A stretch of 64,000 nt of DNA. Origin: Paragordius varius. Its lineage: Eukaryota > Nematomorpha. The DNA lies in contig OZ176052.1 of assembly GCA_964247055.1 (NCBI GenBank), forward strand, positions 558,001-622,000, written 5' to 3'. Position 1 is the stretch's first letter; the number at the start of each line of letters is the position of its first letter. A program made the translations under genes and the position numbers. Of the stretch, positions 1 to 14,580 are shown piece by piece. The notes below the pieces were generated by a model. The model was not told where the DNA came from, searched no databases, and saw nothing but the letters and a program-made list of their open reading frames with translations.

Positions 1-385
1 ATGAACGTCTAATAAATTCTTTCGAATTATGGGTTTGGAGGAAACTTCTTCAAACAAAATGGACAGACAAAGTTTCAAACACCACCCTTCTAAATAAAAT
101 TAACCCAGAAATGTCACTTCTTGGCAGCTTAACACGGCAAAAACTCTCCTTCTTCGGGCACATCATGAGATCCAGCTCACTTGAAAAATCACTGATGCTG
201 GAGAAAGTGAGTGGTGCCCGAAAAGAGGGAGAAGACGAACTCGTTGGATGGATAACATCCTTAAAGAAACCAAACAATCATTATACGACCTAAACACCAA
301 AACCTGAAATCGCAGTGAATGGAGAAACTTTATTTTCAATGTTCAGTTAGTCGGAATCGACTTTAGCAAACAACAACAACAATAG
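1..385 (+). mobile_element. 3' end of a decayed RTE-type LINE (reverse transcriptase C-terminus)
   Basis: Translating from base 2 gives ELWVWRKLL, then KINPE, RQKLSFFGHIMR, and after a +1 shift RRTRWMDNILKET. This order matches the extreme C-terminus of RTE/BovB-type LINE polymerases (ELWCWRRLL, INPE, LKLQYFGHLMRR, RMRWLDGI). A frame change near 228 and a TGA at about 295 break the frame; the tail then reads NRSEWRNF and ends in a CAA-repeat run before TAG near 385. It is a 5'-truncated dead copy, cut by the window edge. The broad family is clear; the exact clade is inferred. Confidence 0.8.
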
Positions 386-1669
386 AGCTTTTTTCCAAAT
401 ATTTTATGCACCACTTCTATCAAAATGATGCTGAAAAATTGGAATTCCAATATTTATGATTACAAAATGGAACATTTTGAAAAAATAAATAGCTAAATCC
501 AATTTTCGACAAAATTATGATGGGCAATGGTATTTTGTCAAAATAATAAACACCCCCTTTTTATTTTTTTAATAGCGCTGAACTTTCCTATACCATTCTC
601 CAAATTTCAAACGTAAATCGAAATATCCTCATCAAATTATGGAGAAAAAGTGTTTTTTAACATAAGCATTTTTATACATTTCCCATCATGTCTTAAAACA
701 ATATGAAGTACGCATCAACAAAACTTAATATTTAAACAAACTACCTATTTTTAGAAAAATATTTAAAAATTTATTGAACAACATCAGCTTATTTGCATTT
801 ATTTTATGAGAAATAGTCCTCCTTAGAAGGGACAAAAAATTAGGGACTTTTCGAGACCACATCAAATTATTAAAATATTTTTTTTCTTCTTTATATAGTT
901 TTTGGTATATTTTAGTTATATTTTTTGGTTAAAGCATTTATCTTTCACCAAAAAAATTTTAACAAAACTGTGCAAATTTGCCATATTCTGATTTGAAGCA
1001 GTTAAAACAAAAGCGTTATAACTCGTAAGCCCTAAAACAAAAGGGTCATGAGAATCTTGATATTTTATCCTTTTCATCAGGATATTAAAGCCGGCGATTT
1101 TGTGCGCAGTGTAAAATACGTATAATAAAATTTAAATCGCGCTATTTTTGACATTTACCTCCATAAATTTTTTGTTCTCTTTATATACCACAATTTTTAT
1201 AAAAAACTTGAATACAAAATGGCAGGCACTCGAAAAAATACCATAATCGGCGTGAAAATAAATGATGCGTATGACTTTATGTTTTTAAACCCCGAGTTTA
1301 TTTATTGTAAAAAACTTATAAGAATACAAAAGGTGTAAAAACTTTTGATGATTTATCCGCAACGACTCCTAATTTTGTCATTCCGTAGGGCAAATTTTGT
1401 GCATTTATCGACATAGTTTCGGATATATTCTTTAAACATTACAGATACACCCCAAAAACAGGAAAAATACAAAATAATAAATATACGTAATTTATTGAAA
1501 ATGCTAAAAATTGGTAATGTGCTGACAAATAAATAAATAAAAAATGTATCAAATCAATAACATAATCACATATCACATTCGTATTAATAAATATCGTGTC
1601 ATCCATTCGTGATCTAATTAAAAAATCTTTTTATATCGAATGATTTAACAGATTTAAACCTAGACTCTT
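386..1669. other. Gene-less 3' flank of the FZR1-like gene
   Basis: No supportable coding frame. Bases 1000-1095 (GTTATAACTCGTAAGCCCTA and following) resemble the terminal repeat of the 3.2-kb unit at 54030-60255, so this stretch is at least partly old repeat. Confidence 0.5.
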
Positions 1670-4600
1670 TCATAGGGCATTTATGGAATTTAGATCGAGT
1701 CTATTCATATGTTGGCTATTTAAATTATTTACAGAAAAAGGTCCATTTTTTCCAACTAAAAGGGCATTAGGCCCAAAACTATTGTTGAAAGGGTCAACAA
1801 CAGACTGTTGTTTTGAGTTAGCAGAAAACGAAAAATCTGTACGGACTGAACACTTCTTAGCAGTCGACATGGCAGATTTTGTGGTTGGGTTTAATGGTAA
1901 TAAACTTATATTGCTGTTACCATCCTTTGTTTTTATCATGGATGAGTAGTAAATACTACTTTTGTATTCTTGAGGATTCAATACATATTTCCATATTATA
2001 ACGGTTTCATCAGCTCCTACACTGGCGAGCAAATCGCCCTTGGCTGAAAAAGCTGTAAAAAGGACACGATCTTTGTGACCACGTAATCGACAAATCTAAA
2101 ACAAAAAATTCAAAATATTATAAGGAAAAATGAGGGCAAAAAATAAAATTTGACCACAAATATTTTTTCTCATTTACATTAGTTACAAGTTTTATCGATT
2201 TAAAAAATGGTATCCTTGCTTGAAGTATCCTAGGAGAGCATACTTATGATGAATGTATGATATTTATCAAAAAAGTAAGCATGTGTAAAAAAACATAAGG
2301 ACGTAAGTATTACTTACTTTAGCATGGGTCATTATGCTACTTTGGATAGGTTACTTACATAGATATTTAAACTAATAAATTTTACGAGAATTCAAATTAT
2401 TATTTTAACATAAAATATTTGTTCTCGTTGACAATATTAAAAATATATGATTTTTGTATAAAACATTAGTTTTTAACTCGCCCCCTTTAACTTACGAATC
2501 TGAAAAAAAAAACCTCGTCGTACGTTATAAACTAAATAGTTAGGAGACAAATTTATCCATAACCTTTTATAACTAATATTTCCCACAATCAACACATTTT
2601 TCCAAAGTGCATCTTTATAATAAAACTTAAATTTTTACTCAACATTATTTTCACCAATTTTAGCTATCAAAAGCATCCTTTTCGAACTTATACCATTTCT
2701 AGATATTTATACCCAATCAACCGACAAAGCTTAATTGTCATTTATATTTCCCTTTTTTATAATTTTAATTTTTTTTCCTGTATAATAGTATAGTATAAAA
2801 CCTTTTCCATTTCTAGATATTTTATTCTAAACTATCAACCCACAAAGCGTATTTTTTACAAAATAAAATATTTGTCTTTTATAATTTCATTTTTTAATCA
2901 TCAAAACTATTAAAAACTCTAATTTTTTTTAGATATTGAATTCAAGACTATCAACGCACAAAGCTTAATTGTCATTTATGTTCCCTTTTTTATAATTTTA
3001 TTTTTTTCCTGCATAATATAATGGTATAAAACCTTTTCCATTTCAGGATATTGAATTAGACTATCAACCCACAAAGCGTATTTTTTTTTCTTAAAAAATA
3101 AAATATTTGTCTTTTATAATTTCATTTTTTAATCATCAAAACTATTAAAAACTCTAATTTTTTTTAGATATTAAATTCTAGACTATCAACCCACAAAGCA
3201 AATTTTTTTAAAAAATAAAATATCAGCCTTTTATAATTCCCTGTATAATAGTTTAAAACCTTTTCCATTTCAGGATATTTCCATACAACCAGGGCATATT
3301 TATCCAATTTTTCTTCAAGAATCGTGGTGTCCAAAGATTGTTTTCTATTCCGTTTTTCAATGCGTGCTAATTCTTGGCTGGTATCAACATAATATCCATG
3401 TCCAGTTATTATTTCACGTAATCCACCTGTTGAACACCAATCAAGGGTAGTTATTGGCCCGTTTCCAATTCTGTGTTAAGTTAAATATATTTAAAGGTAA
3501 AATTTTTATAGATATAAATTAATAATCTAATAAGTACAGGAAAAAATTGAAATTAAAACAGAAAATAGAGTAAAAATTACAATTATTCGTTTTATCAAAC
3601 TGTGTTATTTTTGTTGTTTAAAACAATAGATCGTTTTCCAATCCTGTTTGATATGATAAAAATATTAAAGGGTGAAATTTTTATAGATTTAAATTAATAA
3701 TCTAATAAGTACAGGAAAAATTGAAATCAAAATTGAAGTTTGAGTAAAAATTACAATTATTCGTTTTATCAAACTGTGTATTTTTTTGTTCTTCTTAAAA
3801 ACACCACTGTATTTTTTATTTTAATATAAAGCAAAATATTTAAAAGCACATTCAATTACGTATTTTACAATTGCAATTTCAAATAATATAGATGGTTAAA
3901 ATTAAAATTTTAAAAACTGCAATGATTCTTTTTTCTTTAAAAGGCCATTGTACTTTTTTATTTTATTTTTGTTTAAACAATGGATCATTGTTTTAATCTG
4001 CAAAGTATGAAGAGTAGAAATTTTTATAAATGGTAATTAAACTAAGTACAGGAAAAATTCAAATTAAAATTGAATTTGAAATTAGAGTAAAAACTAAAAT
4101 AATTTTTTGTCAAAAGACCACTGTTCTTTTTAAATATATACCATTTACAGTTCAAATTCACTCTTGAACAATTCAAATTCACCCACGAACATTTTAAATT
4201 AACGCTAAAAATAAATTATATGTTTGTTAAAATTAAACTATTCCTTACATTTTTTTATATATCTTAAAAAATAAAAATATTGTTCTAAATTAAAATAATA
4301 CTGAAAAAATAATAAACTATAGCATAATCATATTTTTTCATTTTAATAATGAGTTATATTAGTTCGAATTTACATAATTTATTTTTAGGGTGAATTTGAA
4401 TTGTTCGAGGGTGAATTTGAACTGTAAATGGTATACTATAGACTTTTCTGAAATTGCAAATTAAATCAGTATATTTGTTGCGAAAAAAAAAACAATTCGC
4501 ATTAATTGGTTTTATTACATTTATATTTGTTAGCAATAATTATAATAATATTACAAAAAAATTAGCTATAATCTTTAGGTAATACCCAATCCCCCTCTTT

Positions 4601-7539
4601 ACTGTAAAAAACTGCAATTTCAGGCGAATTAATTACTGTAAAAATTAAGCAACAAGACGAATCATAAAAATTAAAAGATTGCTATCAATATAAAAATTAT
4701 ATGTATGAGTTAATCATCAATTTAACTTTTGATAAAGTTTTGTCTTTACAAGAATTTCGAGTTTTTTAGCTAATTACTTAATTTCTTTTTGAAGTTGGCC
4801 ATTTCTTGTATTCCAAAGATGAATCATGCCATGAGATCCGCTTGTGGCTAGCAAAGCCGTTAACCAAGGACACCAGCTCAAACAGCTGATGGAATGCGTT
4901 GAAAAGGCGGTGGAGATGGCGCCTTTTTCCGTCTTCTTCTCTGAAAAAAGTGTTGTTGTTGATTTTGATTCTATGAGACTTAGATTTCCAAGTGATTTAT
5001 GGAGGGGAGGAACAGCTGATTTTTCATCAAACAACAATCTATTGGGGGTTTTATTTGACATTTGATAAAAGTTTTTTAGGGCGGAGTTTGCCTGCTTTTT
5101 TTGCGTTGAGAATGCACCTAAGACAAAAAAAACAGTAAAACATACTAAAAAATTCAAAAAATCATGAGTAGAATAAATATTATAAAAGGTATAAAAAATC
5201 TTTTCAAAAGTAAGTTTTACTGTTTAATATTTACCGTGGACACCCCTTTTATAATGGTTTTTTTGAAATAAGGATAGCGCCTAAAAACTAATAGACTTAT
5301 GCCGATTATTGGTCACCCTTTCTGCTTTTGAAATAAGGTCCGTCCTACTTTTAGAGTTATAATCGCTTAGAGTTAGGTAATAATTTCACATAACTTATCA
5401 CAGTGAGAATCATCTACATAAATAATTCTAATTTGATAAAACCATTTCAAAAAATGAAATTACATCTGAATAATAAGTTTTTCTTAGAACAATAATATTA
5501 TTCAAATATATACAGTGAAAACTGAAAGACAAAACGTAAAAATATAAAGACAACCATACTTTATTAAACCTTAATTTATTCTATAAAAAAATAATTAATT
5601 ACAATCGTAAACTACATAATTGATTGTGGTACCTACCAATTTACATTTTTATATTACACTTTGTAGTTTAAAACAATGAGTTAGTTATATTAAAAAAATC
5701 AAGATTGAAAAAAAGATGGTTGTGTCGTTTATAAAAAAATATTTGTCTATATATTTTTACATTTTGTCCTTTCGTATAATTTCAATTTTTATATTGTTTT
5801 TAGCTCATTACCCCAAAATATCCACAAATTAAAGGGTGTAAGGATAAGTACATCAACTTAAACGATTTTAACTTAAAAACCTAGGTTTGAAAGTTAGGCA
5901 ATTAATATATTGGCGCTGATTTCAAAAAACCTATTTTATGGATAAATCCATATTTATGCTATATTTCTCGATAAAATCTGAGAAAATTTAAAATTTTGAC
6001 TCATAGATAGTAAAATAAATATCTCATAAAACAAACCATTATTTTTGGCAAAAAATAAATGATACTTGTATTTTTTTCCAGAGTAAATAATCTAAAAAAG
6101 TTAAATATACAATTTACAGTTAAATGTCATCCTTAAACAATTCAATTTTATCCTCGAACAATTCGAATTCAAATATAAATTATGTGTTTTTAAAGATTAA
6201 CAACTGCCTATATTTTTACCTATATTCTAAAAAATAAAATTATGTTTTAAATCAAAATAATACTGAAAAAATAATAAACTATGATGCCATAAAGATATAT
6301 ATTATATATTATAAGTTTACATTAGTTCGAAAACACCTAATTTATTTCATTTTTAGAATGAATTTTAACTGTTCAAGGGTGAATTTGAATTGTTCAATGG
6401 TAAATTTAAATTCAAGGGTGAATTTGAATTTTTCAAGGGTGATTTTAAATTGTTCAAGGGTGAATATAAATTGTTCAAGGGTAAATTAGAATTGTTCAAG
6501 GGTAAATTTGAATTTTTGAGGGTATTTTTAATTTTTTTGAGGGTAAATTAGAATTGTTCAAGGGAGAATTAAAATTGCTCAAGGGTGAATTTAAATTGTT
6601 CAAGGGTGAATTTGAACTGTAAATAGTATATCTTATTAAAACCCACGCAAATTTTACATAAAACTATATAAAATATTACCTAAAGAACAGGATGGTTGTT
6701 TTCTAAGCTCCTTATTATTAAGATCAAGGACAAATAATGGTTTTATTACGTTAGTTTTTAAAGTAGTTTTTTCTGAGTTTTCAGATTTTGTAGAAAGAAT
6801 AAATTCTTGTGAATTCCAAACGCATAATTTTCCACTCACGTCACAACTTGCCAGTTGGTTTCCAAAGCTATCCCATTTAAGGGCACAAATCTACCGTGAT
6901 ATATAACATAAAAATTTTAAGATATTTAAAAAGTGAATGTTTAATAGCATTATTTAGTAATTAGGATTAGGTTTAATTATAACTGTGAAAATTTGATAAA
7001 AAATGATAAATTTTAAAAAGTTTAAAAACTTTTTTAATTTGACACCTGGGGTATTTAAGGGCACAAATCTGTGTGATATAACACATAAAAAGTTTAAGAA
7101 ATAACATAAAAAATACCTAAAAGTATTAAATAAATGTTTAATAGCATTATTTCGATGGTTTATTATATATGTTTTATGATTTGCTCCTTTTGTTATATAA
7201 AATATATAAAATTATTAATTTTATGATTAAAGTATATCTAATATATTAATTTCCTTACCAAATAATATTAGTATATTACAATTCGAATTCACCCTTGAAC
7301 AAATCAATTCAAATTCACCATTAAAAGAAATTATATGTTTTTTAAGATTATAATTTTTTTTATTTAAAAAAAATGAAATTACGTTGAAAATTAATATAAT
7401 ATAATACTGAAAAAATAATAAACTATGCCATAAGAATATGTTTCTTATTAATGATGAGTTATATTAGCTGCCCGAATAACACATAATTAATTTTTAGGGT
7501 GAATTCAAGAATGAATTTGAATTCGAACTGTAAATGGTA

Positions 7540-7570
<31 letters not shown>

Positions 7571-10500
7571 TTAGCATAAATCAAGGTTAAATAATGATTG
7601 TTTCATTTTTAAGAAAAAAAATATTTGCCATTATATATATATATATATATTGTATTATACAAAAAACCTAGATTAGACTAATTTTACTATACATATTTTA
7701 AACCACAAAAGTTACGTTTAATAATCATAAATAAATGTAAATTTTTAAAAATTTTTAACATTTTTGCATTAAGATTTTTAGATTTTAATTTCAATTTTTT
7801 TAGATTTTTGAAATTTCTTAACATTTTTGCATTAAGATTTTGAAATTTTTGAAAATTTTAATTTTTTTAGTTGAAAATTTTAATATTTTGATATTACCTC
7901 ATACTTATGTTCATTGCATTGAGCTATGATATGTCTTTTACTCAACATATCATGATAAAGGATTTGACCAGATTCAGACCCACTAACAATCCAAAAATTC
8001 TTAGAATTCGATTTTTTAGCTAAGGGAAACCAACACAGTGAAGATATACGATGATAAGGTTTTTCCTAATATCAAATAAAATTTTTTAGAAAAATTTATT
8101 TGTAAAAAAAAGGTTTAAAATTAAAATATGATATATAACTTATTATGTGAAGTCTGAATTCTAAAAATGATTCATTTTTAAAATGTTATTTATTAAATAA
8201 ATCATATTTTTGATTTCTTATTTAAACTTTAAAATATTTAGAAATATTTTTTTTAATAAAAAAAACCGGTAAAATTATGTGAAAAAGTATAAATTCTGTG
8301 AATTATTCGTCAAATTTTTATAAAAAATGTAAGTTATTAAATCATTCATATTTTTGAATTTTTATTTTTTAAAAAAACATCTTATATTTTCCTAAAAAAA
8401 TAAAATTTTGAAAATTTTATTTGTAAAAAAAGTAAATTAAAATTTGATAAATATAGTATAAATTATGTAAATTATTCGCCAAATTTTTATGGAAAAAATA
8501 ATTTATTTTTAAAAAACAATATTATGTGAAAAATATACGATAAAGTTTTTCCTAAAAAAATAAAATTTAGAATATTTTTTTTAATAAAAAAACCAGTAAT
8601 ATTATGTGAAAAAGTATATATTCTGTGAATTATTCGTCAAATTTTTATGAAATAATTTATTTTTAAAAAACAAAGTGAAAGATATACGATAAAGTTTTTC
8701 CTAAGTTAAAAATAAAAAGTATAAATTAGTGAATTATTAATCCAGTTTTAATAAAAAAAATAATTCATTTTTATAATGCAAGTTATTAAATTAATTCATA
8801 TTTTTGGATTCTTATTTTTATAAAAAAACATCTTATATTTTCCCCAAAAAGCATATCATATTTAATAAATAAAATTTAAAATATTTTTTTTATAAAAAAA
8901 AAGTGTAAAATTAAAATATGATAAATAGTATATATAAATCATGTGAATTATAAGTCAAATTTTTATAAAAAAATAATCATTTTTGAATGTTAGTTATTAA
9001 AGCATTGATATTTTTAGATTCTTACTATAAAAAATAATTAATTTTAAAATGTATAATTAAATTAATTCATTGATATTTTTGAATTCTTATTTTTATAAAA
9101 AAACATCTTATATATATCATTAAATAGTTAATACGTTCAAATTATAAGGAGGGTCTATTAAAAATATATAACACTAAAAAGAAAAATTAAGTTTAAAAAA
9201 TACTCTTTAAATAAAAAACCTGCTCTCTATTCACTAATTGTGGGTACCCCTTAATACTTTATATGGACAAAACGTAAAAATATAAAGACACAGATATTTT
9301 TTTTTCAAAAGGTAACCCCATACTTTTTATAAACTAAATTTTTCCCTATAACAAACTATTTAATTAAAAAGAGTGAAATATATATTGATTGTGTTACCAA
9401 TTAACATTTCTATATTATATACTTTGTTGTTTAAAACAATCAGTTTTATTAAAAAAAGCAAATTTAAAAAAAGTATGGGGTTATCTTTTAGTAAAAAAAA
9501 TATTTGTCTTTATATTTTTACACGTTTTGTCTGTATGTTCTGTAATAGGAATGATTACTGTAAAAATTGGAATTATACGGATGGACAAAATGGAAAAAAA
9601 TATAAAGACAAATATTTTTTTCTAAAAGAAAACCATACTTTTTTAGAATATAACTAATACTCATTGTTTAAAATGGTAAAAAATTAAATAGAAATTTATA
9701 TTACTAAAACAATCAATTCTATATATATATATAACAATAGTAATTAAATAGCTTATATGGGAAAAATAAAGGTTTGAAAAAATTATATGATTATCTTTTA
9801 AAAAAAATATTTGTCTTTAAATTTTTAGGTTAATATAAAATTTTTACTGTAATTTCTATATATTTATTTGATATATTTAAGAATTTTTTTAAAAAAATAC
9901 TTGAGCATTTATATCTCCAGACATCCAACGTAACATTTTTGATTTTTTCACGTCCCAAATCTATAATTGTTGTTAATATTGGTTAAACAGAAAAAAAGTA
10001 AAAAAAAGTAATTTTTACAAAAAAAATTAATTTTTTTAAAATAAAATTATTTTTAAAAGTTAAAAGCATTAGAAAAAAAATCTTTCTATTTTAAGTTATA
10101 AAATATAGTTTAAGGGTTTGTTTTAACCCTACATTGGACAATTAAATCCCCTAAGATTTATATATTAAAAGAAGCTAATAACATAAAGTGTTAATTTCAC
10201 TAAAAATGACATTGTATTACTAACTCTTTAGGTATATATATACCATTAATTCAAACTCTTTAATTTACAATTCAAATTCACCCTTGAACAATTCAAATTC
10301 ACCCTTGAACAATTCAAATTCACCCTAAAAATAAATTATGTTTTTAGGGCTAATATAATTCGAAATATATTTTTATGGCACATAGTTTATTATTTTTTCA
10401 GTATTATACTAATATTTTTTTATGAAAACATATAGGTAATTTTAAACTTTTAAAAACACATAATTCATTTTAGAGTGGGTGAATTTGAATTGTTCAAGGG

Positions 10501-13500
10501 TGAATTTGAACTGTAAATGGTATATAATATAAACTATTTTCAATTTTTTTGTAAATTTAAACAAAAAATTTTTTTTTGGAAAAAAATAAAATAAAAAAAA
10601 CTTGAATCTTTGAAACATTAGTCCCGATTGCCAGTAAACGACCATCAGCTCTCCAGTTTAGTGACGTTACATATAAAGTAGGTTCACTATTGTTTAATTC
10701 TTGAGTGTCTATATTATAGAATTTTAAAATTTAAAGCTTTTTTTGATATAAAATATAAATTTAAATTATTTATGGATATAAAATGTAAAAAAAACATAAA
10801 GACAAATATTTTTTTTTAAACGACCATAATTCTTTAATCTTTGATATTTTATATTTGAGCTTATATTACAATTGTGAAATTTTGGGTTAATAATATTCAT
10901 TTTTATTTCATATTTTGCAGTTTAAAACAATTAGTTATATATGCAAAATTCAATTAAAAAGTATGGGGTTGTCTATTTTAAAAGAAAATAAAATTTTAAA
11001 TTTAAACTTTTTTTTCGATATAAATAAATATAAATTTAAATTATTTATGGATATAAAATGTAAAAAACATAAAGAAAAATATTTTTTTTTATTAAAAGAA
11101 GAGCTATATTTTTTAATCCTTTATACTTCACACTTTGCCATTTTAAACAATATTATATATAAAAAAATATAGATATAGAAAGTATGGGGTTCACTTTATT
11201 ATAAAAAAATTTATATTTAAACTTTTTTTGACATAAAATTAAGTATAAATTAAATTTATACGGACAAAATTTAGCAAAAATATTAAGACAAATATTTTTT
11301 TTCAAAAGACAACCCCATACTTTTTTAAACCTTATTATTTTTTGATATAAAATATAAGGCTACAATTCTAAAATATAAAATTGATTTTGTTACCAATATA
11401 TATACCATTTACAGTTCAAATTCACCCTAAAAATAAATTATGTATTTTCGAACTAATATAACTCACATTATTAATATTAAATATATGTTTATGTTATAGT
11501 TTATTATTTTACAGTATTATTTTAATTTAAAACAAAATTTTTATTTTTTACAAATATATAAAAATATTGGTAATTTTTAATCTTAAAAAACATGTATTTT
11601 ATTTGAGGGTAAATTTGAATTGTTCGAGGGTGAATTTGAATTGTTTAAGGAGGTGAATTTGAATTGTTCAAGGGTGAATTTGAATTGTTCAAGGGTGAAT
11701 TTGAATTGTTTAAGGCTGAAATTGATTTCACTGTAAAATAAAATTAAAAAATTACCATTTTGAGAAAACGTAGGATTTAAACTGGCATCTTCTAAAAGAT
11801 CACATAAATGTGTTGTTTCTTGTGTTTGAGAATCCCACAAATACGTATTAGAACCCAAACCCACTGCCAATTGATTTTCACAACTCCAATCAATTAAATT
11901 CAAATCTTTTTTTTATAAAATATGTAAATTTGTTAAAATTAGGTTTTATTATATATATATATATATATTACAGCATTTTTACAGGTTAAGATTATATTAA
12001 AGGTCAAATCTTTTTTTTTGCATTGAAAATAAAATATATATTTAAAAAATCAGGTTTTATTATATATATATTAAGCATTTTCACAACTCCAATCAATTAA
12101 ATTCAAATCTTTTTTTTTCAAAATATATATATATATTAAAAATTAAGTCTTATTATATATATATATATATATATATATTACAGCATTTTTACAGGTTAAA
12201 ATTATATTAAATTCAAATCTTTTTTTTATAAAATAAAATATGTAAAAATTGAAATTATACCATGGACAAAACGTAGTAAAAATATAAAGACAAATATTTA
12301 TTTTTATAAAAAAAGGCAACCATATCTAATCTTAATTTTTCATCTATAAGCTATTCAATAATGCACACTTTTTTAATTTAGAGTTATATTCGAAAAAAAT
12401 AAAGATTTAAAAAATATGGTTGTCTTTTGAATTTTGTCTTTATATTTTAACGTTTTGTCCGTATTAATTTATTTTTACTGTAAATATGTAAAAAAATTGG
12501 GTTTTATTTTATATATATATTACAGCATTTTTACAGGTTAATATATTAAGGGTCAAATCTTTTTCCATATTTTTAGATGTAAAAATCGATATTAGTTTTA
12601 AAATCGTTAAATTTTTAAGTTTTTTTAGAGTTTAACTTAGGTTAAAATTCATAAAAAAAGATAAAAATGGGCGTATACTGTTTACAATACAAATTACCCC
12701 TTGAGCAATTGCAATTCACACTCATACAATTCAAATTAACCCTGATAATAAAATTTTACCTATATTATATTTATATTTTAAAAATAAAAATTACGTTGAA
12801 AATACTAAATCAATAATAAACTATGCCATAAAGATATATTTCATAGTTACATTAGCTCGAAAACACATAATGGTTTAGGGTAAATTTGGAATGTTCAATG
12901 GTGTGAATTTAAATTGTAGATGGTATATGTAAAACAATAAAGCTAAAAAATTGTGTGAATTTTAAGAAGACAAAACTGTCACTTTTTTTAATAAAATCAA
13001 CCATATTTTCATAAATATTCTATTAAAACTAATTTCTTAGGGGTTGTTGAATATAGATGGTCAAATAAAAACAACCAACATTTAATCATTTAAATCATAT
13101 AAGCTATATAAAAATATGGTTATAAATTAAAGTAAAAATTGAAATTATATATGGACAATACGTAAAAATAAAAAATATTTTTTTCTAAAAGACAACCATT
13201 TTTTTTAAATTTTTACCTATATAGCTCATTGTTTTAAATTCCAAATTATAAAATAGATGAGATGTATATTGGTAACGCAATCAATTATATTATATTGCAA
13301 ATTAATTGATTTTTATAGGATAAATTAAGGTTTAAAAAATCAAGATTTAATTTTTTTAAAAAATATTTGTCTTTATGTTTTTACATTTTTTCCATAGTAT
13401 AATTTCACATTTCAAATTGTAAGCCATATATTACCCCCATCAAATCTTTTTTGGTGGGGATATGAGTTTATAATATATATTTTATTTCAAACTTTTTATT

Positions 13501-14530
13501 TTATAAATTTATGAAGATATTTTAAGAAATCTAAATAAAATTAAATAATTAATAACTTTTATAAATTAAAGATATTTTAATAAATTAAAAAAAAATGAAA
13601 TACTTGTATCATTTATGAGATCAGGGGCATCCAAGATTTTTTCTGGATGCGTTTGAATATTATCTCGTTTAATGTTTATGCCTTCATTACAACTCAAATT
13701 GGGTAAGGCTATAAAAAAAGGGAAATTAATTATATAGTTAATACAAAAAATTTGAATAGAATGGAATATTAAATACCATTTACAGTTCAATTCACCCTTG
13801 AATAATTCAAAATCACCCTTGAACAATTCAAAATCACCCTTGAACAATTCATATTTTCCCTTAAACAATTCAAATTAACCCTCGAACAATCCAAATTCAC
13901 CCTAAAAATAAATTATGTAGTTTCAGGCAACTAATATAACTCATTATTAATATGAAATATATCTTTATGGTGCATAGTTTATTATTTTTTCAGTATTTTC
14001 TGTCAATTTAAAACAAAATTTTTATATTTTAAAAATATATAAAAATATAGGTAATTTTTAATCTTAAAAAATATATATTTTATTTGAGGGTGAATTTGAA
14101 TAAATGGTATATCGTGATTGCATTTAATTTTTAAGTTTACTTATTTAAGAAAAACTTTGTATCGAAAAATCGTAAAATTTGCGCACATAAGGCTAAATTA
14201 CAGTAAAAATTGAAATTATACTATGGACAAAACGTAAAAATATAAGGACAAATACTTTTTTTGAACTAAAAAACAACCCCATACTTTTTAAATCTTAATT
14301 TTTATAATGATAACTTTTTATTTCAAATTATAAAGTAGGAAATAGAGATATAAATTAATAACACAAGCAATTTATGCTATTATACGATTGTAATTTTATT
14401 ATTTTAATGGGATAAATTAAGGTTTAAAATATGGTTGACTTTTAAATAAAAAATTTGTCTTTATTTTTTACGCTTTGTCTATAGTATAATTTTAATTTTT
14501 AGTGTAAAATTTTTACCAAAATATTAAATA

Positions 14531-14580
<50 letters not shown>

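Noticed and set aside
1683-5065. Plus-strand frames at 1683-1949 and 4844-5065
   Set aside because: Antisense shadows of FZR1 exons 10 and 8, whose minus-strand frames match the family.
9373-11172. Several 60-95-codon frames rich in Lys, Phe and Ile
   Set aside because: They fall within MITE-1 copies or their remnants on the strand opposite FZR1 exons; composition is that of the AT-rich repeats.
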